A stretch of DNA of 22,232 bases from JBBDRV01 sp040905285 (GCA_040905285.1 JBBDRV010000191.1:1-22232); one strand, 5' to 3'. Positions 8,310 through 16,321 are shown, numbered from the stretch's first letter. Program-made: numbers and translations. The notes: generated by a model from the letters alone, not told the origin.

Positions 8310-8917
8310 TCAGCCATTCTTTCTCGGATTTAAGTTGAATTCAGACGCCAATAATTCATACGAATGCAAGCGGGCTTGGTGATCAGTCATTAGATCCTGA
8401 ACGATAATCTCATTTACAGAAAGATCCTCACTTAAAGCTTTTAAGTCTTCATGCACTTGCTCAGGCGTACCGAAAATAAACCGGGGAGGAATTCCCGATC
8501 CTTTCTCATAAGGCTGACGCCTGGGGAGTTCACCTAACTCTTCCACTGCCTGGGCTGGTTTGGGAATCTTCATATCCATCATACCCTGCGATAGATAGCG
8601 GTACATAAGTATTACAGGAGTGATTTGTCTTTGTGCCTCTTTTTCGGTTTCCGCACAAACAACATGCACAGATAAAATAGTTTGAGGTTCCTTAACACCT
8701 ACCGTTCTATTTGAAGGGGTGTTTTCGCCGCAATAGCTGCAATCATTATTTGAGGGGCACGTCCCGCTATCCAAGCCGTATTGTGATGTTCTGCTACCCA
8801 TATTCGTTTAAAGCCCAATTTCTCAATGTGCTGTGCCACTTCAATACTATTTTGAAGAGCATCGTGTCGGGTTTGCTCCGGAATTACCGGCGAAAGATCA
8901 ACAATAGAAATTTCCAT
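8310..8917 (-). pseudogene. Luciferase-like (LLM class) flavin-dependent oxidoreductase, internally deleted and frameshifted
   Basis: Two adjoining reading frames together look like the two ends of one LLM-class monooxygenase of the MsnO8-like group. The N-terminal part starts at ATG 8917 and reads MEISIVDLSPVIPEQTRHD, then IEKLGFKRIWVAEHHNTAW and IMIAAIAAKT, typical of residues 1-65 of the family. The C-terminal part, in another frame down to 8310, contains IFGTPEQVHEDLKAL and ARLHSYELLASEF, typical of the last 100 residues. A normal protein has about 330 residues; here only about 200 codons remain. The central part, which carries most of the barrel and FMN site, is missing, and the frame changes near 8700-8725. 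The gene is therefore very probably inactive. The alternative, two small functional proteins, is unlikely because both stop at family-irrelevant points. Confidence 0.85.
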
Positions 8918-8935
8918 TAAAATGGTTATTCAGGT

Positions 8936-10315
8936 TTATATACAAGAGATAGACTGTCGTACAACCTGCTTCTTCCAATAGCCCATCTTGTAGTAGACAA
9001 AAGCTACGATAGCGGCTATAAAGTTCGACGTCGGGAACGCCCACCATATACCTTCAAATCCCAAGGGCGTATTATATGATAAAACATAGGCCAACGGAAA
9101 GCGGAGAATCCATAAGCTTAAAATGGAGATGAGCATGGAAGCTTTGGTAAATCCTGAACCGTTAAATAAGCCGTTTAAAACTTGCTGGACGCCCAGCAGG
9201 CCAAAACTGGGCGCCATAATTTTGATAAAAAGAGCACCGTCTTGAATGACGTCCGGATCGTCGGGGATAAAAAAGGCAGTCAACGGTTCGGCAACGAGAA
9301 AAAGTACCAATCCAATGGCCGTAAGCCCCCAGAATGCAATGTTGGTACTGAGAATACCTATTTTTTCGGCTCGTTTTATTTTTCCGGCTCCTATATTCTG
9401 CCCGACCAGCGTGGTAGTGGCGATTGACAATCCAAGAGCAGGGACAATAACCAGGCTTAATATTCGGGCTCCAATTCCGTAAGCTGCCACCACATGACTC
9501 CCAAAACTGGCTACGATAATCACCATCATGGTCATTCCAGCTGCGCGGGCCGATTGTTCAAGACTGGCCGGAATGCCCAGATCGAACATTCGTTTAATCC
9601 AGGGGATATCGACAGACATATCCGACCAGTGAATTTTAATGCCATTGTTTCCCCGCAGCAGGATCAATATCCCGGCAAGAGCTGAAAGTCCCTGCGTGAT
9701 TACACTTGCCACTGCCGCTCCCGCCACGCCATACCCGGGGATGGGCCCGAGTCCGAAAATAAAAAGAGGATCCAAAATCAAATTCAGAAATACTGTACCG
9801 ATAATGATGTACATGGGCAGCAGCACATTGCCGATTCCCCGCATCAGCGACTGGAATACAAAGAACATAAAGAGGAAGACAAAACCGATTGAGGATACTT
9901 TGAAATAGGTTACCGAATCCTCAAATATTTCAGGTCCGGCACCAATCAGATTCATCAGAGGGGCGGCAGTAATGTATCCTGTCACTGACAGGATAATCGA
10001 AACAATAAAAATGATAAATACGGTCTGTGCCGAGCTAAAGTTAACGCCGTGCTGATCTTCGGCGCCTTTGTAGTGGGATACGATAACCGTACCCGCCAGC
10101 GTGAGTCCGCCGCCTACAGATAAAACCAGAAACAGAACGGGAAAGCTGATGCTTACCGCTGCCACGGCATTTGCTCCCAGGCGGCCGAGCCAAAAAGTGT
10201 CGATTAGCTGATAAGCTGTCTGAAATACATTGACTAATATGATGGGAAAGGCAAGAGTAACAAGCGAACGAAGAACGCTTCCTTCGGTGTGATTCTCATT
10301 CTTTTTAAAAAACAT
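8936..10315 (-). CDS. MATE-family multidrug exporter
   Basis: A 459-residue, very hydrophobic protein with the two-fold repeat of six helices each seen in MATE (multi antimicrobial extrusion) transporters. The N-terminal repeat begins LVTLAFPIILVNVFQTAYQLIDTFWLGRLG, a classical MATE opening. The second repeat begins around residue 240 with MFDLGIPASLEQSARAAGMTMM and contains ALGLSIATTTLVGQNIGAGK, the paired counterpart. MATE proteins export cationic drugs and metabolites in exchange for Na+ or H+; the ion cannot be assigned here. The ATG at 10315 is chosen because the N-terminal helix follows at the normal distance. A strong AAGGAGG lies 28 bases upstream, too far to serve this start. Downstream, 18 bases separate it from the oxidoreductase remnant on the same strand. 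Confidence 0.93.
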   Translation of the reverse strand: MFFKKNENHTEGSVLRSLVTLAFPIILVNVFQTAYQLIDTFWLGRLGANAVAAVSISFPVLFLVLSVGGGLTLAGTVIVSHYKGAEDQHGVNFSSAQTVFIIFIVSIILSVTGYITAAPLMNLIGAGPEIFEDSVTYFKVSSIGFVFLFMFFVFQSLMRGIGNVLLPMYIIIGTVFLNLILDPLFIFGLGPIPGYGVAGAAVASVITQGLSALAGILILLRGNNGIKIHWSDMSVDIPWIKRMFDLGIPASLEQSARAAGMTMMVIIVASFGSHVVAAYGIGARILSLVIVPALGLSIATTTLVGQNIGAGKIKRAEKIGILSTNIAFWGLTAIGLVLFLVAEPLTAFFIPDDPDVIQDGALFIKIMAPSFGLLGVQQVLNGLFNGSGFTKASMLISILSLWILRFPLAYVLSYNTPLGFEGIWWAFPTSNFIAAIVAFVYYKMGYWKKQVVRQSISCI

Positions 10316-10447
10316 AAAGTTTGTGGATCGTTACTCTTTTTAACCTCCTTAGTAATTGCACTCACGGGGATATCCTACTTTGGGTATAATCCATTCCGGC
10401 AATAGAATGCGTTCTCATCCAATGCAAAAAAGACGCTATCTGAATTG

Positions 10448-10465
10448 GCCAAAATCCAATTTGGC
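10448..10465. promoter_or_regulatory. Inverted repeat in the MATE upstream region
   Basis: GCCAAA (10448-10453) and TTTGGC (10460-10465) form a perfect 6-bp inverted repeat with a 6-base spacer, about 130 bases upstream of the MATE start. Nearby, TAATCGA occurs at 10501-10507 and again within the palindrome TAATCGATTA (10511-10520). The 10316-10570 gap otherwise contains no convincing gene; the plus-strand frame through it opens at a TTG and resembles nothing. A regulatory role is only a guess. Confidence 0.25.
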
Positions 10466-10570
10466 AAAGCTCACTTTGATTTTACGGCTTGATCAGAAGA
10501 TAATCGAAAGTAATCGATTAGGTTACTATCTAAAAGTTGTACCTATGCCTATGTTGTACCCGAACCAAAT

Positions 10571-10610
10571 AAAAAAGCCCTAAGCTGCTGTTTCAAACAA
10601 CTTAAGGCTT
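10571..10610 (-). terminator. Rho-independent terminator of the tRNA-fMet transcript
   Basis: Read on the minus strand, AAGCCTTAAG (10610-10601) pairs with CTTAGGGCTT (10583-10574), with one G-T wobble, and is followed by a run of T to 10571. It begins 5 bases after the 3' end of the tRNA. The distance, stem and T-run are all those of an intrinsic terminator. Confidence 0.85.
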
Positions 10611-10614
10611 GTAG

Positions 10615-10687
<73 letters not shown>

Positions 10688-10697
10688 ATAGGATCCT

Positions 10698-10727
10698 AAT
10701 ATACGCAATTTTGCAATTCCAAGTCAA
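10698..10727 (-). promoter_or_regulatory. Sigma70-like promoter of tRNA-fMet
   Basis: On the minus strand TTGACT (10727-10722) and TATATT (10703-10698) are separated by 18 bases. The expected start point, about 7 bases further, would lie just before the 5' end of the tRNA at 10687, giving a very short leader. The sequence and position agree with a strong housekeeping promoter; it is not of the TAnnTTTG type. Confidence 0.75.
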
Positions 10728-10883
10728 ATGAATACCTGTTTTTAAAGAACGGATTTCATTTCCTTCCCGCTCTTGTCCTTGTACTTAAAATTGTATCTTA
10801 CTGTGTTGTGCCAATACACTCTTGCAAACAATTCGAAACGCAGTAATTATCAAATAAAAACGAATAAAAACGTCAGTCATCCG

Positions 10884-12143
10884 ATGAATTCATCTGAAGA
10901 AGCTATTTCCCTGGAGCACGAATATGGAGCTCATAACTACGATCCCCTGCCTGTGGTCCTGTCCAGGGGCAAAGGTGTTTTTGTCTGGGATCCCGAAGGC
11001 AATCGTTACTTCGATTTTCTGTCAGCCTACTCCGCCGTAAATCAGGGACACTGCCATGAACACATCCTGAATGCGATGACCGAACAGGCTGCCACTCTGA
11101 CTCTGACATCACGTGCCTTTTACAACAGCGTTTTGGGGGAATATGAACAGTTCGTCACCCGTTATTTCGGGTTTGAAAAAGTGCTTCCGATGAACTCCGG
11201 GGCCGAAGGTGTGGAAACGGCACTTAAACTTTGCCGTAAATGGGCCTACGAGAAAAAAGGGGTCCCGCCGGAACAGGTAAAAATTATTGTCTGCCGGAAT
11301 AATTTCCACGGCCGTACCATATCCATGATCTCCCTTTCCAATAACCCGTCTGCCACGAACAATTTCGGGCCCTTTACACCCGGTTTTGTCAGTATTCCCT
11401 ACAACGACATTGGTGCCCTTGAAGAAGCGCTGAAGGATGAGCAGGTAGCCGGATTTCTCGTGGAGCCGATCCAGGGGGAGGCGGGGGTCCTGGTTCCGGA
11501 TGATTCGTATATCCCCCGTGCCGCCGGCCTCTGCCGCGAAAACAACGTCCTTTTTATCGCTGATGAAATCCAGACCGGCATAGCCCGCACCGGAAGCCTT
11601 CTGTCGGTATGCGGGGAGTGCAGCTGTAAAGGGGATTGTGAACGGGGGGAGGCATACACCAAGCCGGACATACTGATTCTCGGCAAAGCCCTGTCGGGGG
11701 GATTTTACCCGGTCTCTGCAGTTCTGGCGGATAAAGCCGTCATGGATGTGATCAAACCGGGGGAACACGGATCCACTTTCGGGGGTAACCCGCTTGCCTC
11801 CAGGATTGCCATAGCCGCCCTGGAAGTAGTACAAAAGGAGAAACTTGCGCAGAACGCACGAAGGCTGGGCAGCCTGTTCAGAAAAGAGATGGAACAGTTG
11901 GTAAAAGACTGCGGTATTTTAAAATCAGTCCGCGGGAAAGGCCTGCTGAACGCCATTCTGATCAACTCCAGCCCTGAAAGTTCCCTGGCCATGGATTTCT
12001 GCCTGGCCCTGAAGGAGAACGGGCTTTTGGCCAAACCGACCCATGGCAATATTATCCGCCTGGCCCCGCCGCTGGTAATCTCTGAAGAACAGATGATGGA
12101 CTGCATCCGCATTATCCGCAAAACCGCCCTGGCCATGGACTAA
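10884..12143 (+). CDS. rocD: Ornithine aminotransferase (ornithine--oxo-acid transaminase)
   Basis: A 419-residue class-III, PLP-dependent aminotransferase. It converts L-ornithine and 2-oxoglutarate to glutamate-5-semialdehyde and glutamate, linking arginine degradation to proline and glutamate. Family landmarks: YGAHNYDPLPVVL (14-26), LPMNSGAEGVETALKL (101-116), FHGRTISMIS (141-150), VEPIQGEAGV (193-202), FIADEIQTGIARTG (224-237, with D227 for the PLP nitrogen) and LGKALSGGFYP (266-276, PLP lysine K268). The ATG at 10884 is preferred because it starts just before the conserved region; an upstream TTG frame adds 37 dissimilar residues. Odd feature: residues 243-252 form a cysteine cluster CGECSCKGDC, between the ARTG motif and the PLP lysine, where mammalian enzymes have a short loop. 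A terminator follows at 12176-12225. Confidence 0.93.
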   Translation: MNSSEEAISLEHEYGAHNYDPLPVVLSRGKGVFVWDPEGNRYFDFLSAYSAVNQGHCHEHILNAMTEQAATLTLTSRAFYNSVLGEYEQFVTRYFGFEKVLPMNSGAEGVETALKLCRKWAYEKKGVPPEQVKIIVCRNNFHGRTISMISLSNNPSATNNFGPFTPGFVSIPYNDIGALEEALKDEQVAGFLVEPIQGEAGVLVPDDSYIPRAAGLCRENNVLFIADEIQTGIARTGSLLSVCGECSCKGDCERGEAYTKPDILILGKALSGGFYPVSAVLADKAVMDVIKPGEHGSTFGGNPLASRIAIAALEVVQKEKLAQNARRLGSLFRKEMEQLVKDCGILKSVRGKGLLNAILINSSPESSLAMDFCLALKENGLLAKPTHGNIIRLAPPLVISEEQMMDCIRIIRKTALAMD

Positions 12144-12175
12144 CAGCCGGAGGATTGAGGAACGGCACGTGTCTC

Positions 12176-12225
12176 AAATAACGGCGAACAACACGGTTGA
12201 ACCGGTAGATCCGTTATTCATTTTT
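12176..12225 (+). terminator. Probable terminator of rocD
   Basis: AATAACGG (12177-12184) pairs with CCGTTATT (12211-12218), an 8-bp stem, and the loop contains its own small CGG/CCG hairpin. A CATTTTT tract follows to 12225. It lies 33 bases after the rocD stop. The imperfect T-run and large loop lower the confidence. Confidence 0.6.
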
Positions 12226-12251
12226 CACGGGCATTCAGGTTTGTTCATTTT

Positions 12252-12271
12252 TCAATTAAGTAGTTAATTGA
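12252..12271. promoter_or_regulatory. Perfect 8-bp palindrome between rocD and lysA
   Basis: TCAATTAA (12252-12259) and TTAATTGA (12264-12271) are perfect inverted repeats around gtag. No T-run follows on either strand, so it does not look like a terminator. A dimeric repressor or activator site is the more natural reading, possibly controlling lysA or the decayed segment that follows. No matching copy of the palindrome was seen elsewhere in the window. Confidence 0.4.
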
Positions 12272-12299
12272 GCTAATCTCATTTCGTTCACCTTCAACA

Positions 12300-12439
12300 A
12301 TGGTTTACCCCTACATTAATATCGGAAACAAAATGCCCGGCATGTCGACGGCCTTGGCACCTGGGCTCCGGAACAGAAAGAGGCCTGTGACGAGTCGGGG
12401 AAAAAACTGGCGAACGAAGGTTATCTGAGGCCTGTTTGA
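12300..12439 (+). pseudogene. Possible decayed small coding segment before lysA
   Basis: An ATG at 12300 opens a 42-codon frame (MVYPYINIGNKMPGM...) ending at 12428. In another frame, the same stretch from about 12335 to the stop at 12437-12439 reads like real protein, including GTWAPEQKEACDESGKK and ending NEGYLRPV. The first frame looks protein-like at its start and the second at its end, as expected if one small gene of about 45 codons had shifted frame in the middle. No family was recognised. It may equally be a chance open stretch in a 343-base gap; the rest of that gap holds a terminator and a palindrome. Confidence 0.3.
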
Positions 12440-12486
12440 TCCCTGAATTCCGTACATTCCTGCTTTTTAAAAGCTAAATTGCATAC

Positions 12487-13659
12487 ATGTTCGATGCGCA
12501 TCTGGTTCAGGAGTTCCAATCTCTCGGGACCCCTTTTTACTATTACGACCTTTCAGTACTTCAACAGACCATTGACGCGGTCTCGACGTATGGACTCTCC
12601 CGCGGCTATCATGTGCATTACGCCCTGAAGGCCAATAATAATGACCGCATCCTGAAGCTGATGCGGAATGCCGGTTTCGGTGCAGACTGCGTGAGCGGTG
12701 AGGAAATCGTCAAGGCTGTCGAGTCGGGATTTTCGCCGGGAACGATTGCATTTGCGGGGGTCGGAAAAAGTGATGAAGAGATCCGGACCGGACTCGCAAA
12801 TGATATCTTTTCCTTTAATTGCGAATCCCTGCAGGAGATCAGTGTGCTGAATGACATGGCCTCGGGAATGAATAAAAAGGTGCGGATCGCCCTGCGTATC
12901 AATCCCAACGTGAAGGCCAACACTCATAAATATATCACCACGGGGCTTGATGAGAATAAATTCGGCATACTGGCTGCGGACCTGCCGGAGTTGCTGGACA
13001 ACCTGGACCGGTACGCCCACCTGAAAGTGACCGGAATTCATTTTCACATCGGTTCACAGATAGAGGACCAGCAGTCATTCCGGGATCTTTGTGAAAAAGT
13101 AAACTCCCTGCAGCCGCTGTTTGAACAGCGTGGAATCACTCTGCAGCACATCAATGTCGGAGGCGGGCTGGGCATCGACTACGCCGAACCGGATGAGCAT
13201 TCCGTACCCGATTTTGAACGGTATTTCGGATTGTTCAGTCAACACCTGGAGCTGAGGAAGGGCCAGGAACTGCATTTTGAACTTGGCCGGAGCCTCATCG
13301 GCCAGTGCGGATCCCTTATATCCAGGATCCTGTTTGTCAAGGAAGGGATCAATACCCGTTTTGCCATCATAGATGCCGGCATGACGGAGCTGATCCGGCC
13401 GGCTCTCTACCAGGCCCGGCACCGGGTGGATGCGCTGACCAGCAGCAAACCGCCAAAAATCTATCATGTTGTCGGGCCTATCTGTGAATCGTCCGATACC
13501 TTCCGGACAGATATCCCGCTGCCCGAGGTGGACCGGGGGGATCTGGTTGCCATCAGAAGCTGCGGAGCCTACGGACAGGTGATGAGCAGTGACTATAATC
13601 TGAGAAAACGCGCAGAAGCCCGCTACTCCGATGAGTTCATGCCGGACAGTCATTCCTGA
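12487..13659 (+). CDS. lysA: Diaminopimelate decarboxylase
   Basis: A 390-residue, fold-type III PLP decarboxylase that makes L-lysine from meso-diaminopimelate, the last step of lysine biosynthesis. Landmarks: PLP lysine K48 in HYALKAN, ADCVSGEE (66-73), INPNVKANTHKYITTGLDENKFG (138-160), HFHIGSQI (185-192), the phosphate-binding NVGGGLGIDY (223-232), ELGRSLIG (265-272), and the C-terminal VVGPICESSDTF (328-339) with conserved C333 from the partner subunit, then GAYGQVMSSDYN. The length is at the short end of the family, as often in Bacteroidota. The KYxTTGxxxNKFG and CESSD motifs favour LysA over ornithine or carboxynorspermidine decarboxylase. The ATG at 12487 follows a TAAATTGC sequence and has no Shine-Dalgarno. 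The gene converges on the dipeptidase, 47 bases apart. Confidence 0.94.
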   Translation: MFDAHLVQEFQSLGTPFYYYDLSVLQQTIDAVSTYGLSRGYHVHYALKANNNDRILKLMRNAGFGADCVSGEEIVKAVESGFSPGTIAFAGVGKSDEEIRTGLANDIFSFNCESLQEISVLNDMASGMNKKVRIALRINPNVKANTHKYITTGLDENKFGILAADLPELLDNLDRYAHLKVTGIHFHIGSQIEDQQSFRDLCEKVNSLQPLFEQRGITLQHINVGGGLGIDYAEPDEHSVPDFERYFGLFSQHLELRKGQELHFELGRSLIGQCGSLISRILFVKEGINTRFAIIDAGMTELIRPALYQARHRVDALTSSKPPKIYHVVGPICESSDTFRTDIPLPEVDRGDLVAIRSCGAYGQVMSSDYNLRKRAEARYSDEFMPDSHS

Positions 13660-13679
13660 TATGACAGGCTGAACAGTCC

Positions 13680-13708
13680 GATCAGGCAGAGCCATTCAGG
13701 ACCTGATC
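13680..13708. terminator. Hairpin between convergent lysA and dipeptidase
   Basis: GATCAGG (13680-13686) pairs with CCTGATC (13702-13708) around a 15-base loop, exactly between the two convergent stop codons. There is no T-run on either side, so it may be a weak bidirectional terminator or simply a transcript-end structure. Confidence 0.3.
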
Positions 13709-14981
13709 AGAAATCCCCGATAACAGCTCCCGAAGGAGGCCTTTCCACCCGCAGTCCGGCCGATACATTCTCGGCTTCCCGCATGGCCCGGAGTACATTG
13801 AGGCCGGCGATTTTCTTCAGATCCTCTTCGGCATACCCCCTCCGGAGCAGTTCGGCAAAAAGATCCGGATAACTGGAAACGTCTTCAAGACCGGCGGGCA
13901 GGCTGGATATGCCGTCGTAGTCCGCACCGATGCCGATATGGTCCACGCCTATGCGGTCCCTGATATAATCGATATGGTCGGCTACCTGTTTCAGGGTGGC
14001 TTCAGGCGCCGGGTTCTCATCCCTCCACCTGTCCATTTCTCGCTCTGTACGCTCCGGCTGACCGCGGTAAAGCGATTCAAGCCGGGCCTGTTCGGCATTT
14101 TCCGATGCATAGTAAAGGCGCAGTTCCTCCGATACAAAAGAGGGAACATACGTGACCATAACCACCCCCCCCTTTCCGCGGATGTTATCGAGAACATCGT
14201 CCGGGACGTTGCGGGCATGCCCGGAAATACCACGCGCTGACGAGTGGGAAAAAATGACCGGAGACTCGGAAACCCGGATGGCATCCCTCATCGTCTGCGG
14301 CGACACATGAGACAGGTCCACCAGCATACCCAGCCGGTTCATTTCCCTGACCACCTCTTCCCCAAAGCCGGAAAGGCCATCATGGACCGGCACGTCATCG
14401 GAGGCATCCGCCCAGTCCAGCGTACGGGAATGTGTAAGGGTCATGTAGCGGGCCCCCAGATCGTAAAACCGGCGGAGAACCGCCAGCGAATTGCCGATGG
14501 AATGTCCCCCCTCCACCCCTATCAGGGAGGCTATTTTCCCCTCTGCAAAAACCCGCTCAACGTCATCGGCCGTCAGGGCCAGCTCCAGATGTTCCGGATA
14601 CCTCCCGATCAATCTGCAGACAAAATCAATCTGTTCCAGGGTCTCCTGCACAGCCTCGCTTTCCGGCTGGTCGGCAGGCACATATACCGACCAGAACTGG
14701 CCGCCCAGACGGCCTTCCCTGAGGCGCGGTATGTCTGTATGCATGCGAGGTTCAAGCCCGGCGGTATCCATAAAATCAATTTCATCAAAACTGTAGCCGG
14801 CCCGGCTGTTAAACTGCCAGGGGACATCATTGTGTCCGTCGATAAGGGGAACCTCTTCCAGGATTCGGACGGCTTCATCCCCGAACCCATCTGTGTCTAC
14901 AGACTGACCGGATGTGCTGCAGGCGGAGAAATGGACCGGCAGGATCAAAGACAGCAGAAAAAATATCAGGTATCGTTTCAT
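13707..14981 (-). CDS. Membrane dipeptidase, peptidase family M19, lipoprotein
   Basis: A 424-residue M19 (renal-dipeptidase-type) zinc peptidase. The family's metal ligands are all visible: H50 and D52 in LIDGHND, E157 in IGVEGGHS, H225 in VDLSHVS and H246 in FSHSSARG, plus R257 in HARNVPD and D354 in GIGADYDG. The N-terminus, MKRYLIFFLLSLILPVHFSAC, is a lipoprotein signal with lipobox cysteine 21, so the enzyme should be exported and membrane-attached. M19 enzymes split dipeptides and often accept D-residues on the C-terminal side; some act on cell-wall peptides or related amide bonds. The ATG at 14981 is preferred to a GTG two codons earlier. The stop of the upstream lipoprotein gene lies 14 bases before this start, so the two are probably one transcript. 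Confidence 0.93.
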   Translation of the reverse strand: MKRYLIFFLLSLILPVHFSACSTSGQSVDTDGFGDEAVRILEEVPLIDGHNDVPWQFNSRAGYSFDEIDFMDTAGLEPRMHTDIPRLREGRLGGQFWSVYVPADQPESEAVQETLEQIDFVCRLIGRYPEHLELALTADDVERVFAEGKIASLIGVEGGHSIGNSLAVLRRFYDLGARYMTLTHSRTLDWADASDDVPVHDGLSGFGEEVVREMNRLGMLVDLSHVSPQTMRDAIRVSESPVIFSHSSARGISGHARNVPDDVLDNIRGKGGVVMVTYVPSFVSEELRLYYASENAEQARLESLYRGQPERTEREMDRWRDENPAPEATLKQVADHIDYIRDRIGVDHIGIGADYDGISSLPAGLEDVSSYPDLFAELLRRGYAEEDLKKIAGLNVLRAMREAENVSAGLRVERPPSGAVIGDF

Positions 14982-14995
14982 GGCCACTACTTTTG

Positions 14996-16321
14996 TTATT
15001 CAACGGGTTCGCTTCCGTCAGGCTGCGGGTCGGCAGGGTCGTTTGCCTGACCGGGGTTTTCTCCGGAACGGTCCATCATGTTATACCTGTAGAAACCGGT
15101 CCGCACCTGCACAAACGGGGTGGTCTGGGTCCAGGCAACCATTATTCCGTCATCCAGGGCCGCAAGCCTGGGGTATCCGCTGTTTCTTCCAATATCGGTA
15201 CTGCCTATGTAAACCGGGTCCCCCGTTAAGGCCGACTGTTCCGCTTTCTGCAGAAATATTCTTGCAAAAGACCGGGTCCGCTCCATCCAGCTGATGTAAA
15301 ATGATCCGTCGGGAGCGCCGGTCACGTCAAACCGCCCGTCAGCGTCACCTCCGCTTACCACGACCGGTTCGCTGAAGCTCAGACCGCCGTCTTCAGAAAA
15401 GACAATACGGATCAGTCCCCCCTCATCCTCTTCTCCTTCCGTATGCCAGGCGATGGCAAGATTGTCTCCATGGGCCGCCGCCTCCGGCCTGTGTACAGGT
15501 GAACCGACGGCCTGCCCTTGCCCTTTCCCGGAAAATACCGTCTCCGGCTCACTCCAGCTGCCTGTTTCAGCATCAAACCGGCCAAGGGAGATATCCCGGC
15601 TTCCATCAGCCGCCGGGCCCCTGTAAACCGCGATGGCCCCTCCTTCAACAGGAACCAGATCAGCCGGGCCACAGTTACAGGCAGCCCGGTCGATGACACG
15701 CTCATGTTCAATGGAGGCATCGGCGTGTATCACGGCGGAGTGAAGGGCTGTCTCCTCTTCCGCTCCGGTATCCGTGTCGCTATCTGTGTCGCTGTTATGC
15801 AATTGGTTGCCTTCCATCCACGTGACCAGAACCCGGTCACGGCCAAGGGGAAGCATCGTTACGAATCCCTGTTCCGAGGCAGTTCCGGATGCGGGCAGGG
15901 GTACGTGATTCCAGTGCCTCAGCTCCTCTCCGGGAAAGGAAATCTGCACGCTGTAGTCGCGGGAATCCGTCTCAGGTTTCCTTGCCCATTGAAAGGCAAC
16001 GGGGTCTCCCGCGAACGTTGCCACAGATGGAAAATCAGCCCAGCTGACAAAGAAATCGTTACCCACATGCACCGTCTGCGGGTTCTGCCAGCTGCCATCT
16101 GAAAACGAAGCATATTCAAGGGCAAATATCTCTTCTTCAATCCTTGTCAGCCAGCTCATGTAAAAGCTGCCGTCCTCTTCTGCAGAGAGAGACGGAAACC
16201 GGCTTCCGTTACCGGCAGGATTTCCGAAAACATAATCTTCGTGGGGCCTCTGCCGTTCGTCATTACAGGAAATAAACAGGAAAAGAGCGATAACAATGAC
16301 GCTCAGCGTCTGATAGGGCAT
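14996..16321 (-). CDS. Sialidase-fold (BNR/Asp-box) lipoprotein of unknown substrate
   Basis: A 441-residue exported protein. The ATG at 16321 gives a lipoprotein signal MPYQTLSVIVIALFLFISC (cysteine 19); the open frame extends further upstream to 16417 but that part is unlike any signal peptide. The mature part is beta-strand-rich with repeats built around SFYMSW, FVSWAD, FYISWM and IMVAWT, each giving a tryptophan-containing strand as in sialidase-like beta-propellers. One good Asp-box, SEDGGLSF, is at about 309-316. The acidic catalytic arginine triad and FRIP motif of true sialidases were not seen, so the enzyme activity is uncertain. Residues about 177-190 are an acidic, low-complexity D/T/S and E run. 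CNC at 215-217 may hold a metal or disulfide. It is immediately followed by the M19 dipeptidase on the same strand. Confidence 0.7.
   Translation of the reverse strand: MPYQTLSVIVIALFLFISCNDERQRPHEDYVFGNPAGNGSRFPSLSAEEDGSFYMSWLTRIEEEIFALEYASFSDGSWQNPQTVHVGNDFFVSWADFPSVATFAGDPVAFQWARKPETDSRDYSVQISFPGEELRHWNHVPLPASGTASEQGFVTMLPLGRDRVLVTWMEGNQLHNSDTDSDTDTGAEEETALHSAVIHADASIEHERVIDRAACNCGPADLVPVEGGAIAVYRGPAADGSRDISLGRFDAETGSWSEPETVFSGKGQGQAVGSPVHRPEAAAHGDNLAIAWHTEGEEDEGGLIRIVFSEDGGLSFSEPVVVSGGDADGRFDVTGAPDGSFYISWMERTRSFARIFLQKAEQSALTGDPVYIGSTDIGRNSGYPRLAALDDGIMVAWTQTTPFVQVRTGFYRYNMMDRSGENPGQANDPADPQPDGSEPVE

Noticed and set aside
10344..10350. Perfect AAGGAGG on the minus strand before the MATE gene
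   Set aside because: It is 28 bases from the MATE ATG and no alternative start codon follows at the right distance, so it is not used as a ribosome site.
10356..10583. A 75-codon plus-strand frame in the MATE/tRNA gap
   Set aside because: It opens at a TTG, overlaps the tRNA terminator, shows no family resemblance and has the composition of non-coding DNA.
11109..11834. A 241-codon minus-strand frame opposite rocD
   Set aside because: Antisense shadow of a well conserved aminotransferase, without recognisable motifs.
12487..13659. lysA as ornithine or carboxynorspermidine decarboxylase
   Set aside because: The TTGxxxNKFG, HFHIGSQI and CESSD motifs match diaminopimelate decarboxylase better.
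14244..15050. A 268-codon frame on the plus strand opposite the dipeptidase gene
   Set aside because: It is antisense to a clear M19 peptidase with all metal ligands; high GC leaves long empty frames open on the other strand.
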